DNA from: Sipunculus nudus
Taxonomy: Eukaryota > Annelida > Sipuncula > Golfingiida > Sipunculidae
Length of the DNA stretch: 64,000 nt
Assembly: GCA_026874595.1 (NCBI GenBank)
Contig: CM049313.1
Coordinates: 51,263,659-51,327,658, forward strand
Direction of reading: 5' to 3'
Part shown: in pieces, positions 40,725 to 54,300 of the stretch
Numbering within the stretch: position 1 is the stretch's first letter
How the letters are laid out: the number at the start of each line of letters is the position of its first letter
Made by a program: the position numbers and the translations under genes
The notes under the pieces: generated by a model
Seen by the model: only the letters and a program-made list of their open reading frames with translations
Told to the model about the DNA's origin: nothing
The model's database searches: none

Positions 40725-43700
40725 TACGCGTGATCCTTCATGGATGTATATATACGTATGTATGTATATTTAAATTTTTATTCGGATCTGGTAAATATTA
40801 TGTTGATCTGACCAAACCAGTAAAATTTACAAATAACATTGTTGTTCTTATTAAATTAAATGTTTGTTTCCAATGATATTGAAAATATATCGACAGAACG
40901 AGATGTAATTATAATTGTTGTAAAAAAATTTAAGTCTCTTCACCAATACTCGGTTGGTATCCTCTCGGCAGAAATACGTCTACATGGTCCATATGCACTT
41001 GCCTTTGAAAAAGTAAAAACAAGTAGCAATATAAGCAATTTTAAAATTCTCTTGTTAACTCCTTTTTGTTGATATATATATATATATGTATGTACTTTGT
41101 CAAAAAACTTGAAACATTGTATTTTAAATCTTGCAATAGTGAAGATGTTCATGTTATAAACACAAGATTTGTAAGTTTTTTTTCTTGTTCCGAGGGATGT
41201 CGATGATGAAAAAGAACGTTATGAATAAATATCTAGTAATACTGAGACATCCATAAAAAAGAAAAAAAAAAAAGGACAGGGGCGCAGTGTCTCACAGGTA
41301 AGCCACCATCAAAATGGACTGTGACACAGTGTCTCACAGGTAAGGCAGCTTCAGAACGGACAGGGACGCAGTGTCTCACAGGTAAGGCAACATCAGAATG
41401 GACAGTGACGCAGTGTCTCACAGGTAAGGCAGCTTCGAAACGTAAGGGACGCAGCGTCTCACAGGTAAGGCAGCATCAGAATTGACAGGGAAGCAGTGTC
41501 TCACAGGTAAGGCAGCTTCGAAACTTAGGGGACGCAGCGTCTCACAGGCAAGGCAGCTTCAGAACGGACAGGGACGCAGGGTCTTAAAAGTAAGGCAGCT
41601 TCAGAACGGACAGGGGCGCAGTGTCTCACCGGTAAGGCAGCATTAGAATGGACAGAGACGCATTGTCTCACAGGTAAGGCAGCATTAGAATGGACAGGGA
41701 CGCAGCGTCTCCAAGGTAACGCAGCTGCAGGGCGACCAGGATGCAGTATCTGAGGGTCATGTGGCTTCAGGATGCACTAGGACTCATTGTTTCATAGGTT
41801 ACAAAGCTCGAATCATCCTTAAAACTGTAACTGTAAATAACAAATACATTCGAGGATACTAAGTGTCATATCGGTTAATAGAAAATCCCGTTTATTGTCA
41901 CATAAATCTGAAATCCTAAACCATTACCTATATACACAATGGTAAATCTGACCGTTTAATATCATGTAATATTGTCATAATCCCGTCTAATGTCATGCTT
42001 GGAACCCTTAGCAGTGATACCAGTTCACAGTTAATATCACATCAAACGTCGACACTGCGATCAACAAACGACAAACCTGTGCCACCTGTGTGCGGCAAGA
42101 AAGTGTAGTGATGCATGCGGGTCACTCCCCGTCACTCAGCTATTTAACGTCTTAAGATACCACGGTAATCAAGATCATTGCGTTTCTTCGTACGTTATAA
42201 AGGGCGATGTTTGTGATCACATGTCATACATAATAATCTCCTGGCCTTTGCAAGACCGCGCTTTACACCTCGGTGACGTTTCGCCGAGATGATATGAAGC
42301 ATGAGCTGTGTTGCTGAACACTGGAAAACCCTTTAAAGGTCCGCGAAAAGCTGGAAGTTTTGTGAGCACTGTAGGATATACGAAACTTCAGATTTTTTAT
42401 TGACAGCAGCTTGACGATGCCCGCTCCCTAAACAGTCCTATCGTAAAGACAACAATGGGAGTTTGAGCTATTATTAAGACATCCGGAAAATAGGGCGCAA
42501 TAGTCAGGAAAGAATTATATAGAAAAAAAGTTTGCCTACGCAATACGTTATAACTGTGCTGTATATTTCTAGACATTTGACCTCATGACCTAGACGATAC
42601 GTCTGTTTCTGTTGGCAAGTCGGATTTTGGTCAGTTATAGCGGCATGCGGCACGAAACTTACAAGACATAAGCTCCTCATAAACATACTTTGATTTGCCG
42701 TTGTGCAATAAAAATATTTATAAACGTTGCTGGTTCCTTTTTATTGACGATTTATTTAATGTAATTTGAGACATAACGCTTCTTTATATGACTCACAAGG
42801 ACATCTATGTTAAAGCCCGCATAATATCACATAACGGTTATTATCATAATTTAAACATGCACCACCGACATGACAAGCGGGCTTGACTGAACCCTGAGAT
42901 GTCTCAATAACGTTATCTTGAATTCAGGTCCAGGACCAGGCTTAAATAAAATTGTCACCCTTTTGACTTATTATGGTCAACACAAAACATCGAAAATGAG
43001 ACGCAAGTCACTTAATTGACACACTCCTGGTATGAAAATATGCTCGATTCCGTATTTTCCTCCTTTTTGTCACAATATCACACAGAATAAACCGGCAAAC
43101 CTTGGATAATTATGTCTTTTATACATTTTATTCACTCTTTTTTATCAGTATAGAAATACATCTCAATATTTTTTTTGGTAAAAGCTCGGTCAAACTCCCC
43201 TCAAGTGCAAAACACTTGATTATTCTGCAGAATGTCCGGACCGGTCATGGGGAGTAAACTGTACAAACACTTGTGGAAGATGCTCAGGAAATTCTTGTAA
43301 CACAGCTGACGGCACTTGTCTGGAGTGTGAAAACGGTTACACAGGAGAGAGCTGCACAACTGGTAAGTATATAGACACCAGAAAGAGAATCTTAATCTCA
43401 ACATCAGTTTTTGAACGAGGTATAACTTTTATTTGTATGTGAGATGATTTCAATAATCTAGGCTGTTCCATGCTGTTAGTTTTCCTTCTTCACTTTGAGA
43501 TGTCATCGTTTAGATAAATAGAAGTGTAGCTAGAGCCTACATTGATACCTGAGCCAAGTTTCTAATCAAACTACCCTGTGTTCTTGTGTACATAGTATCG
43601 CGGTTCAACCTGTTTCACTATACAAAGCCAGGCAGGCACTATGTCAAAGCCAGGCAGGAACAAATGTTGAGAGATCCAACATTTTCCAACTTCAGTTTTA

Positions 43701-46160
43701 CGAACAGATTTTCAAATGAGGAAGTCAAAAACACAGAAAAAATAAACTTGTCAAATTTAATTAAAAAAGAACATTCAATAACCAATCTTTGGTAATCTTT
43801 TACAAGTAAAAACTGTTAACTTCGCCACACGCTAAGTCATTTCGACCTAAAATGTACCCTATAGTACATTGTAATGAAATTGGCAACACGCCATTAAAAC
43901 ATATTTTTTCTACAACATTTAAGGTTATGTGGTAAAATGAAAGTTTGAAACGTTTAATTTGCATATCATGTGAATAGTCTCAACGTTTTAAAAAAAATAT
44001 CCTTGAACTGTGATTTCTATCAAATGCATTCATTGTATATGATGTTAAAATATACTAAATATATGAAGCGTGTATAATTGTATAACCTTTTTTATAAGAT
44101 ATAATTGAAAATAATGATAGTGCCGGCCTTGTTAAGTATAAGTGGACTGAAAGTTCTAACAAATAATATGTATCTCAATGGTGTATAAATTATAACTTTT
44201 TTTATATTTATCTGCATATTTCTTACATTGTCAAGTTTCTTTAAAACAGCATGTCCTAGCGGAACCTGGGGACGAAACTGCAGTGAGATGTGTGGTTGGT
44301 GTGACGGCGCTGCATGTAACCATGTCACCGGGATCTGTCCTTCCGGAAGATGTACGGCAGGATACATGGGACGGAAATGCAAGGATCGTATGTATTGTGA
44401 CATCACTTCCTGTTTATAATTATAACCACATGCATAACAGATTTATATATTGCACCCTGATGACATGAAATTTCAGCATGATTGTTAGTGTAGTGAGTAA
44501 TTAGACGACGCAACCAGCTTTTTTAGTTTATATGTATATATTCTTGTGTAAAGATCATCACTACTTAAGACTCTAATGATAATTTTTATTGTTGTATGAT
44601 AGAACTTTTTTTCGGATGTCAATAGTAAGAGATGAATCACCTCAAATTTAAGAAATGGAACCTATTTGTCCTACAGCTTTTGTCAGCTAGAAAACACACA
44701 AAATACATACAACCTAGGCAAAGAAAATAACAAAAGATATATCTTAATAAAGATCATCTGATAAAGTTCTATGATTAATAAAAGATGTTTTTAGAAGAGA
44801 CTTTGTTCATATTTCCAAGATGACGCCAGAAATAAGCTTATACATATCAGGTGCATTTCATTAATTTAATGGAGACTTTATGTCAAAATTAGAATGTATT
44901 CGTTTACCCATTGCATCTGTCCCCCAGGGATATCAGAGTAATAGTAAAAATGTTTGGAAAAAGTTAGGGTAATTGCTTCTTCCTAAGTGAATTTAAAAAT
45001 AAATTTGAACAAAATTGATGCTTTCATAGTAATATGCTCAAAGAAAAAATGTTTTTAAAGGTCAATTTTTTGCGCTTGCGCTTTTACTTTTTTTTAAGAA
45101 ACCTAAAAATAAGTCCCCTCATTTAGTGCTCCGCTAAAGGGATTTCTATCGCGGGTTCATTAATACATACACCATACTCTTAATACTATCGTTTTTCAAA
45201 TTTACAACAGGGTTCGAGAAGGTTAGGTTGTAATCCATGTAGGTGTGATTATTGACTGGTTTGAATGTTATCACGATTATGCAGGAACAATCTTAACAGA
45301 TCTTTATGAAACTTTGTGGAGGAATTGGAAATGGGCCAAGGAAGACTACATGAAAGTTTGGTGCCGATCTTGTTAAAGAAACCGATCCAGAACGATCTGC
45401 TATAAGTGCAGTACTAATGTTTATTTTATGTTTAGCATGACATGCTTGAAATTATATCTATTGTATCAAACACTGACAGCGTGTCCAACCGGAAGATGGG
45501 GACAGGAATGCACTGAAAAATGCGGCTATTGCAGAGACACTTGTAACAACGTCAACGGCACATGCTCTGGAGGCCTCTGTTCTCCTGGTTACACTGGAAC
45601 ACTTTGTAAAACAGGTAAGAGGAGACATGGCATAACACAACATAGGACTGGACGATATACAATTAATATTATTATATTATATATTATTATATACCATTAC
45701 CATTATCATCTTTTTTTATTTTTGGTATTTATCGTGACGGATATATAAAAATACGTATATTTTGGCAAATTACATGTTGGAGTTTACCTGTAGAGCATAT
45801 CTGTTTGTAATGCTTATGTAATTTATGGGCAATGTCATTCTAAAGATAAAGGATCTTAGGAAAGAGGGCTGGCTCAGCTAAATAAGTATGAGACGAATGC
45901 TAGTATACAACTAGTACTTTATAGATCTCTCTTGCATGCCAAAATGCAAAGGTATAAAGTATTAACGAGTTCTGCTTCTCGGCCATTGTATACCTGCGTG
46001 TTATTGTATCTCCCGCAGTAGTTTAATATGTTGGTCGTGTACAATTAACCCTTTTAAAATGTTCCGAAGTGTCATCACACATATAAATAGAGTACTTCAT
46101 TCAATTACTAGTTCCCTCACAACCACACAACTGCCCCTGAACTGCACCATAGATCCGTCT

Positions 46161-46199
<39 letters not shown>

Positions 46200-46202
46200 T
46201 TA

Positions 46203-46258
<56 letters not shown>

Positions 46259-46334
46259 AAATATTTGTGTATATATAATATTATACAAAAACATTTCAGT
46301 CACCAGACTGTTTCACCTTTATATATATACATAT

Positions 46335-46421
<87 letters not shown>

Positions 46422-48228
46422 GATTATTATATGAATCCAGCAATATATTGTGATGTTAATTTTCGTGCATATCGTCTTCCTCTAATACAGCATAATACAT
46501 CTTTCTATGATCCCACATAATAATTGAGTTACAACACTCAGTGTAATGAAATAACTTGTTCAGGAAATTAAAATTTAGTTTAATATGACAAGTGCATTTT
46601 ACATGGTTATTTTAGAAATTAATTTGAAGATCGCAAGTTTTAAATATAAATATAAAAATAAGCCGCATAGGTTTATCATCATTCGTAAACATTTCAAAGG
46701 TAATGAGTTACTCTTGATTGTATGTCAAATAAAAGAAACATACATAATGTAAGCCGTTAAAATTTGCTGTTCCATTTAACCGAGCAAATTATTTCACGCC
46801 AATATAAAATGAATGTTTCCTGTATTAAATTCACTTATTCAATATTACACCTGTATAAAAAAGAAAGGAACCGGTCATCTTCAGGTGAGCTCTAAAAGAA
46901 AAACTCAATTTGTTTTTAGCTTGCCCAGAAGGTACCTACGGAGACAACTGTACAGAAACCTGTGGGCCATGCCTTGGACCTGGTTGTGACGTCACCAATG
47001 GTAACTGCCTCAAAGGACTTTGCCAGATCGGCTTCTCTGGTCCTCAGTGTAGACAAAGTAAGACTTTATTCGTTATCTGTATATGCTTTATTGTACAGGA
47101 TCATACACAAGTCAAGCTTTCGACAATGTTTTAGCAGTGGGTCTTTTCTCCGAGAGCCACCGAGAGCCACTTACCAAAACAATGTACACATGCATGAAAC
47201 ATAATTTTTTATAACCATGATACATGGATACTTAGTATTTATCATGTATTATTTGAGTATATTTCGTTTAGAACTAACGGAATCTCCGTTTCAGCATACA
47301 TGTGTTTGATAAGTTAATGATCAGGACGTCACACATAGACTTTCAATCTGTTTATATCAAGGTCATTAGTTTTATCATCGTTTTGCAATTAAAGCCCCTA
47401 AGGAATTTCTTTTAATGAGTTTAACATTTAAGAAATAATATATATTCTTGCATACACTAATGAAATATATGCATTCATTTACGTTGTATACTTCACTATT
47501 TTTTATATAAAATATTCTTTTTTGGCTCTCTGCAATCGTTGCAGATTTTACTATTTTTATGAAGTTTGAGAATCTGTTTATATTGTATTCAAGCCAATAC
47601 CAGAAGGATACCATTTTTAAATATGTTAACCACGTGTCACCTTAATTACTGACAAGAGGAAGGGGCTAGATGGGTGGCTATTGATGGCTCTCGGTGAAAA
47701 GACCAACCCATATTTTAGTACTCCTGTGAAGTTTGACTGTTTGAATTGATTTCCATTCATTTCATATTACTCAACAGACCTGTCAACAGACATTAGCCCT
47801 GTTAAGGTCCACGGGAAAGGCAGATGGACAAAACTGCCGGATATATCAATTACACCAAATTATCAATTGACCGAATTTCAATCATCCGAGATGTTTTTTT
47901 TTTCAAAATATCAGAATGACTCCTTAATATCTGTCCTGACCAACCATGTAATTATATGTTCAATTGTTCACCGTGTAAAAGCCTCCACAACTCTGCCACC
48001 CACGCGATATTTTCGCGATCCTTGCTTATTGGCATTCAGAGAGTGTTTATTCCAATACCTGTTGTTAAGTGTTCTGAATCATTCGTGGCGCCCTGTGAAA
48101 TGACGAAATAACGCAACAAGACAAACATCAATCACTTTCTCAGTTCACAATTCGGTCCTATCAATACATCATGCTTAAGTGGCAAAAGGTTGAATTCTGC
48201 ATAATTTATTTATCTATCTATCTATCTA

Positions 48229-48304
<76 letters not shown>

Positions 48305-51300
48305 AAGGCTTATTGGATGATACTTATTTTTCAAGGCTGCCCACCCAACACATGGGGTTTGAAATGCCTTTCTACTTGCGGGAGATGTTTGGGTAGCTCA
48401 TGTCGGGCGACAGACGGCAAATGTCTGTCAGGCAAGTGTGAAGATGGATATGCAGGAGACAGATGCGATATACGTGAGTAAAACATTAATAATCCTAATG
48501 TCGTTTAATCAATAATTTTTGTTCTGATTCGACCTAAAGGCATTACTTTTTTACTCTAAGAGAATGTATTTTTTATTGGTATTTTTAATTTAAAGTGGTA
48601 CGCAATGTTTCAAAGAAATTGTGTAGTTTGTCAAACCGATCGAGGAAAACTTGAGAAGGAAAAATGGTAAAATGTGTGCACGTAGTAATGGTCATAACTG
48701 AACACAGATTGAGATTGCCGATAACCATGTTAAAACAAATAACCTTTTATAAAAGGAAACTGCATAAATTCTCAAAAAGAAGAAATTTTTTAAAGAAACA
48801 ATAGACATATGATGAGTTAACTGGTTACAAGAGCAGAGAAAAAGTAAAAATTCCCACGGTTAAAATGATAATTTAACACAATAAATCACTAAAACTGAGG
48901 CAATACAGGGTTTCTGGGGAAAAAAGACATGTAAACAATGAAGGGTTGAGTCGCTTACATACATAGGAATGTAGCCCAGATTGAGGACATTTTCGTATTT
49001 CTTCATTTAACCAAAGCATTTTTAGTGACATATTCACCAAAGCAGTTAATTAAGTCCGAGAAATCAGTCACCGGAAAATTTCTTGCCGTTGCATATGTGG
49101 CACAAGTTACTAGAAACCAAAGACCTTTCATTATATAAGTAACTAGCTGATAAACCCGATATACCGGCCTACTACTGGGGTTGGGGAGATATATTAACTG
49201 AGATGTGGAATGTTGGCTCATTTTTTTCTAAAAGTTAACAGAAAATATAGGTTTTCAGTGGATAACTGTCTCAATAAGATATGTATAAATATTTTTGACA
49301 TTTATTTTATGGGACTGTCCTCGTGGCAAGAAATTCATACCCCGTTATGTTTACCTGGAAGACCTGGTCAGTGATGATGTTTACATTGCGAACCGGAATG
49401 AGACGTGGGGGCATTCAGGTTTTTGGTGATATTTGACTGGATTCTATCGTTAGACGTATAAAGATTAGGTTGATGTGAGGAACGCATGAAAGATGTATTA
49501 AATGTACGTTGCAAGGACACTGTTCCTGAAGAAAGAAACAGAAATATGCATACCTCGTAAGTAGCAGAAGCGGACCAACAGGACTCCATGCAGAGGGTCT
49601 GTATCCCATTTTCAGCCACCGCAACCAGTTTTCATCGTATCAGACAAATTTTGAGGCCTGAAACCCCCGACACCACTCCAACCTACCCCACCCCACGTCT
49701 GTTCCTGAAATTGGGACCTTGAATTAGGCTTTTTCATTAATCCTCTTGGGTTAAACTCTCCATTTCATAAAGCAAGAAACGTGTGAGTTTTAGCTCAGCT
49801 GACTATAAGTCATCTGAGCTATAGTCGTGGTCCATTGTCCGTCGTCCGTCCGTCTGTCCGTCCGTTTGTCCGTAGATGTGGCACGTTTTGAAACCGTAAG
49901 ACCTAGGAATCCAAAATTCGGCATAATGTTAGATGTCCCCAAGATCTCCTACCAAGCCGAAAACTGGGTCTTTTCGACTTCGTTCCTTTGAGAAATTAAG
50001 GAAAAACCTCAATTTTTTATAAAAAACCTATTTTCACACTTCAGGACTGCCTAATATCAAAACCACTCATCTGTTTTTCCTCATATTTACCATAAATATT
50101 CCTCTATATAGTTCCTATGTACATTCAAGAAATTATGTCTGTATTATATGATTTAAAAAAGTTATGGACCCTAACATAATGAATTTTGTAAAAAATCAGG
50201 AAAGATATTTGATCACTTAACACAAAACATGTTAAAGCTATGGACCTTTTTTCCAGTAATATAACTTTAATTAATCAAAATTAAATTGTATACCTAAAAT
50301 TAGATGAAAAATTTTTAAAATTTTTTAAAATATTAATAAAAATAAAAAATTGGTACCTTAAATTTTGCCCAACTTTGACCATGGCACGTTTTTTTCCTGT
50401 AAGTACTGTGGATTTAATTTTCACAGCATGTTTTTGTTACCCTTTCAACTGTTACCACAAAAAATTTGAAACCAGTTGATTAAAAACTGTAGATTTTATT
50501 CAGGTTTTCAAGCACCATGTAACAAATTTTTTACATCAAGCTAGTGTTATGCAGTTTGCAAGAGCTCAGCTCCCCAGCTTCAGCTCTTAGTTCCTTAAAG
50601 TCGGCATACAGCTAGATGTCTCCAAAATCCCCTACCATGCCAAGAATTTGGTCACTAGGACTTAATACCTTCAAGATATTATTGAAAAACTTCATTTTTC
50701 CATTAAAAACCCATTGTTACACTTCAAGACTGCCTAATATCAAAACCACTGATCTGACTTTAATCATAAATAATATACATATTATTCATTCTCTATGCAC
50801 ATGCCAGAATGATGTCAGTATTGCGTAATTGTTTTAAGTTTTGGGCCCAAACATAATGCACTTTGTAAAAAATCAAGAAATATATTTACTCCCTTAACAA
50901 GGGGTTTGCTGAAGCTAGAGATTTTTTGTCAGGGATGTAACATTATTTAATCAAGATTCAATTGAATATCCAAAATTAGTTATGAATTTTTCAAATTTTA
51001 TAAGTTTTTAGTATGAATGTAAAATTAGTAACTTAAATTTTGCCCAACTTTGACCATGGCACGTTTGTTTCCTGTGAGCACTGTTGATATAATTTTCATA
51101 TCATGCACACATAAGGATTTCAGCTTTTAAGTTTAGAAAGCTGAAAGAAATTGGCCAAAAATTGTAGCTTTTATTAATGTTTTCATGAGACCCTGTGAGA
51201 CTTTGGCTCCCTCAAGCCCCTCTTGAGTCACCTGTATGTTGACCTTGTTGAACTTTCAGCAAATTATGCATGCTTGAGGCGAGGCATACACGGGAATCCA

Positions 51301-54300
51301 GGCAGCTTATGGCCAGCCACAGTTGATCCAGGTGTCCAACCCAACTCATCTAGTAGTTTTAACCAACTACATAACAATAAACAATAAATTAATAAATTTT
51401 TATTGGTTTTTAATAAAAAATTAAAGAAAAATAGAAAAGGAATTTGTTAGTTTATAATAACAGGAAATTAACTTGCAGTTACTGATGATATAAGAATCTT
51501 GTATCGATGGATAGAATGTCACGTATTCCAAATAACAACATGCAGTCACCTATGGTATTTTTCAGTTCAATTTTAATGATAAAGAAGTAAATCATATCAT
51601 TCATTACTAATCATTAGGGATCATATAATGGAAATTAATGATAGACAAATATGCAGTTGATAATATTAATCTAGATTCCTACTGTGTCTAGTGTGTACAT
51701 TGATGTGAAATTAGTCCATAATGAATTTATTACAGTTATTTTTTAAAATAAATAAAAGCCATAAAAACCAGGTACTTATGATCAATATTTAAATGTGTGA
51801 ATTTTGTATATTCTGGATTCTCAACATCATTGTTTGGTGAAAACTGAATAAATACCAGACATGGTGCGAATACTTTGTAATTGTATTTAAATACGAATAT
51901 GATTATGTACTCCATTATAACATTTCTTGCATAAAGAATGGGAATTCAGGTAAAAATGAAAGTATATAAATACCAGTGCAAATACTTTCAAAATGTATTC
52001 ATGAATGCATTCATGAATATATTCTTTAATATTATTTTAATAATCATTTCAGTTATATTTCATTTTAAAAAATCATATGATTCTCTTATTTTTTTAATAA
52101 AAATTATATTTGGGACAATATTTGTAATTTTTTTAAATTAATAGTTAAACCCTTATATTATATATTCTGCTTATAAGTTATATGGCCATGTCAAAATCTG
52201 TGTGACAATAGTACTCCATTTGTTAATAAAATAAATGAAATCAATCCTCTTCCCTGTCTCCAAAGGTACTATCAAAATCATACATAAGCTAAACAACAAC
52301 AACTCATAATACAGCTTATATTTATTGACACACAAAACCAGCATGTGCCTCATTTCTAAATAATATTTTTTAATCATATATAACAGCTGAGCGTCGTGAC
52401 CCATAGGTCCCTTGTTTCTTTTACTGACCACGCACGTGGGTGAGAGCCTCGTTCAAATATAAGGCCCGACAGGGTCAAATCCCTCACTGAAAGAAAGCGT
52501 TATTCATATAAACAAAAGTAGTGTTTGAGGTTGAGTGACCGCAAAGGCAAGTTCGGCTGTGATCGGTCTTACCTCCGTACAAATCAGTAAAAAACGGAAA
52601 AATCACTCAAAATTATATGTACATTAAAAATTATTTATTCTCATATCGCCTATGTTACTGCGGGGATAATAACCTTTAAAATAATGTATGGCACAGTATT
52701 GTACACAACGCGGTTTTAGAGAACATTGCGAACAAACGTGAACCGAATTCCTTTTATAAGTATTAGATATGAGATTTTGCCTTTCCATCGTCGTTTAAGG
52801 AAATATATTAATATATATTTTGTATGTGGCAATATTATGCTTGGAAAATCGTTAATGTTAATAGTCTGATTTTGTTAAGATGTTTAATTTCAAATAGCAA
52901 GTATATATTCTATAATCAGCTGAGACTTTAACATATATAATTGAGAAACCAAACAAATGTTCAATGTCATTTGTAGAATCACTTACACTGTCACTGTATA
53001 ATTAAAATAATGAAAATAACAGTGAAGTTATTATAAATTTGTTAGAGTAGGGTAATATACAAGAAAATGTACAACAGATTTTATTTTAAATTTATAAAAC
53101 TATATTTCTTAACTTCCAACGATTGCTGTTGGAATGTAGATAAATACCAAGAATATCTCCTCTTAATTGCTAACACTGGAGGGCTCCGTGTCTGTCACGG
53201 AGAATTATCCGTTTTGTATTGGTTACCTTGCAAGATCCAAAATGCGTGAGCCAGGTGTATGTATTATCGCGGTGTCCGTAGAAAGCGGTTTTCATTATTT
53301 TGAAAAAAATGAGCTTTCATGTTTGTTTCCACAGCATACGTGGATAACACCTGCACACCTCCCACCTGTCCCGATTGTTCCAAATATGACTGTAACCAGC
53401 ACAACCAAAACAGATTTAAAAGAAGTGCTGATACCAACTCGAACATAACTTCCCAGGCGACCACGGGATGCGAGACGCCATCATGGGCTGTTCCTGCCGT
53501 CGCAGTCACGTGGACACTAGCTGGCCTATCAGCTGGCAGTATTGGCGGTTACGTGGTTTACCTCAAATTCTTGTGAGTAATATGATTTTCTTGATAAAAA
53601 AGACATGGAGCGTCCGATCAACCTATTATTGCCCAGAGTAGAGATTTGGGACACATCCTCACAATCTTTATATGTACATCACAGAGTCGTCACTGTAATT
53701 TTACAAGATTTCCAACAATTACCACAGATAGAATTGGCACTGGGACATAGAAGTCTTCATAACTGGAATAATATGCGGTATGTTTGATCTGAGAAAATCC
53801 AGGCACATGAGGCGAGTAATTAAAATGTGTTAAAACTGAATGGCCTTCTGTCAATTAAGGGCGACGTCTTTTTTTAAATTTGAGAATACTGATTTTTTAA
53901 TAAATTTGCCATTTAAATGGACTTGATGACATGTAATATGAATCTGTTAAAGAATTCCAGTTCTTAAAGTTGTATTTTATTTTAAAAAAATATGGCTTTT
54001 CTTTATCAATTCAAGTATGAATCAGATACATAGATCTTATAACTATCTAACTTGATGCCATTGGCAGTGGTTGCCATTCAGAAGCACACACAACAATGAG
54101 ATCTGTAGCATATGCAGATCTTTGCAGGTATACTGCAGTGCTTTGACTGCAGCGTCTGTGGCTAACCTATGATAACATGTTCAAATATATTTCAAAATTA
54201 TATTAAATATGAACAATCCAAGCAAGGGAATCTGACATAATTTCGTGTGATTTATTTATATTTTTCAGTAAAGGGAAAGGCAAAGTAGCCGGCACGCCAC

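Larger units (their letters stand above)
35597..41273 (+). mobile_element. L1/Tx1-like LINE, 5'-inverted, with a nested foldback element
   Basis: 35597 to about 36776 reads on the minus strand: endonuclease C-terminus (RRLDYIFVS, TDHSAV) then the RT N-terminal part (TPGNDG, WRPIGLVNV, IIDEDQTPFIK). From about 36777 the plus strand continues the same protein (RRISDTTFQINDII, FAVDFSSAFDSID, GTRQGDPITPYLF, LFADDT) and a C-terminal Cys-rich end. It ends in an A-rich tail and is bordered by GGACAGGGGC twice. Stops and frameshifts make it inactive. Such an inverted 5' half is the product expected of twin priming. Confidence 0.88.

Noticed and set aside
35163-41797. Regular repeats that might suggest a CRISPR array
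   Set aside because: Units are head-to-tail without unique spacers, derive from the exon 11 border, and the genome is eukaryotic.
46059-46520. 153-codon frame with Asn and Tyr-Ile runs
   Set aside because: Translation of the compound microsatellite in intron 14.
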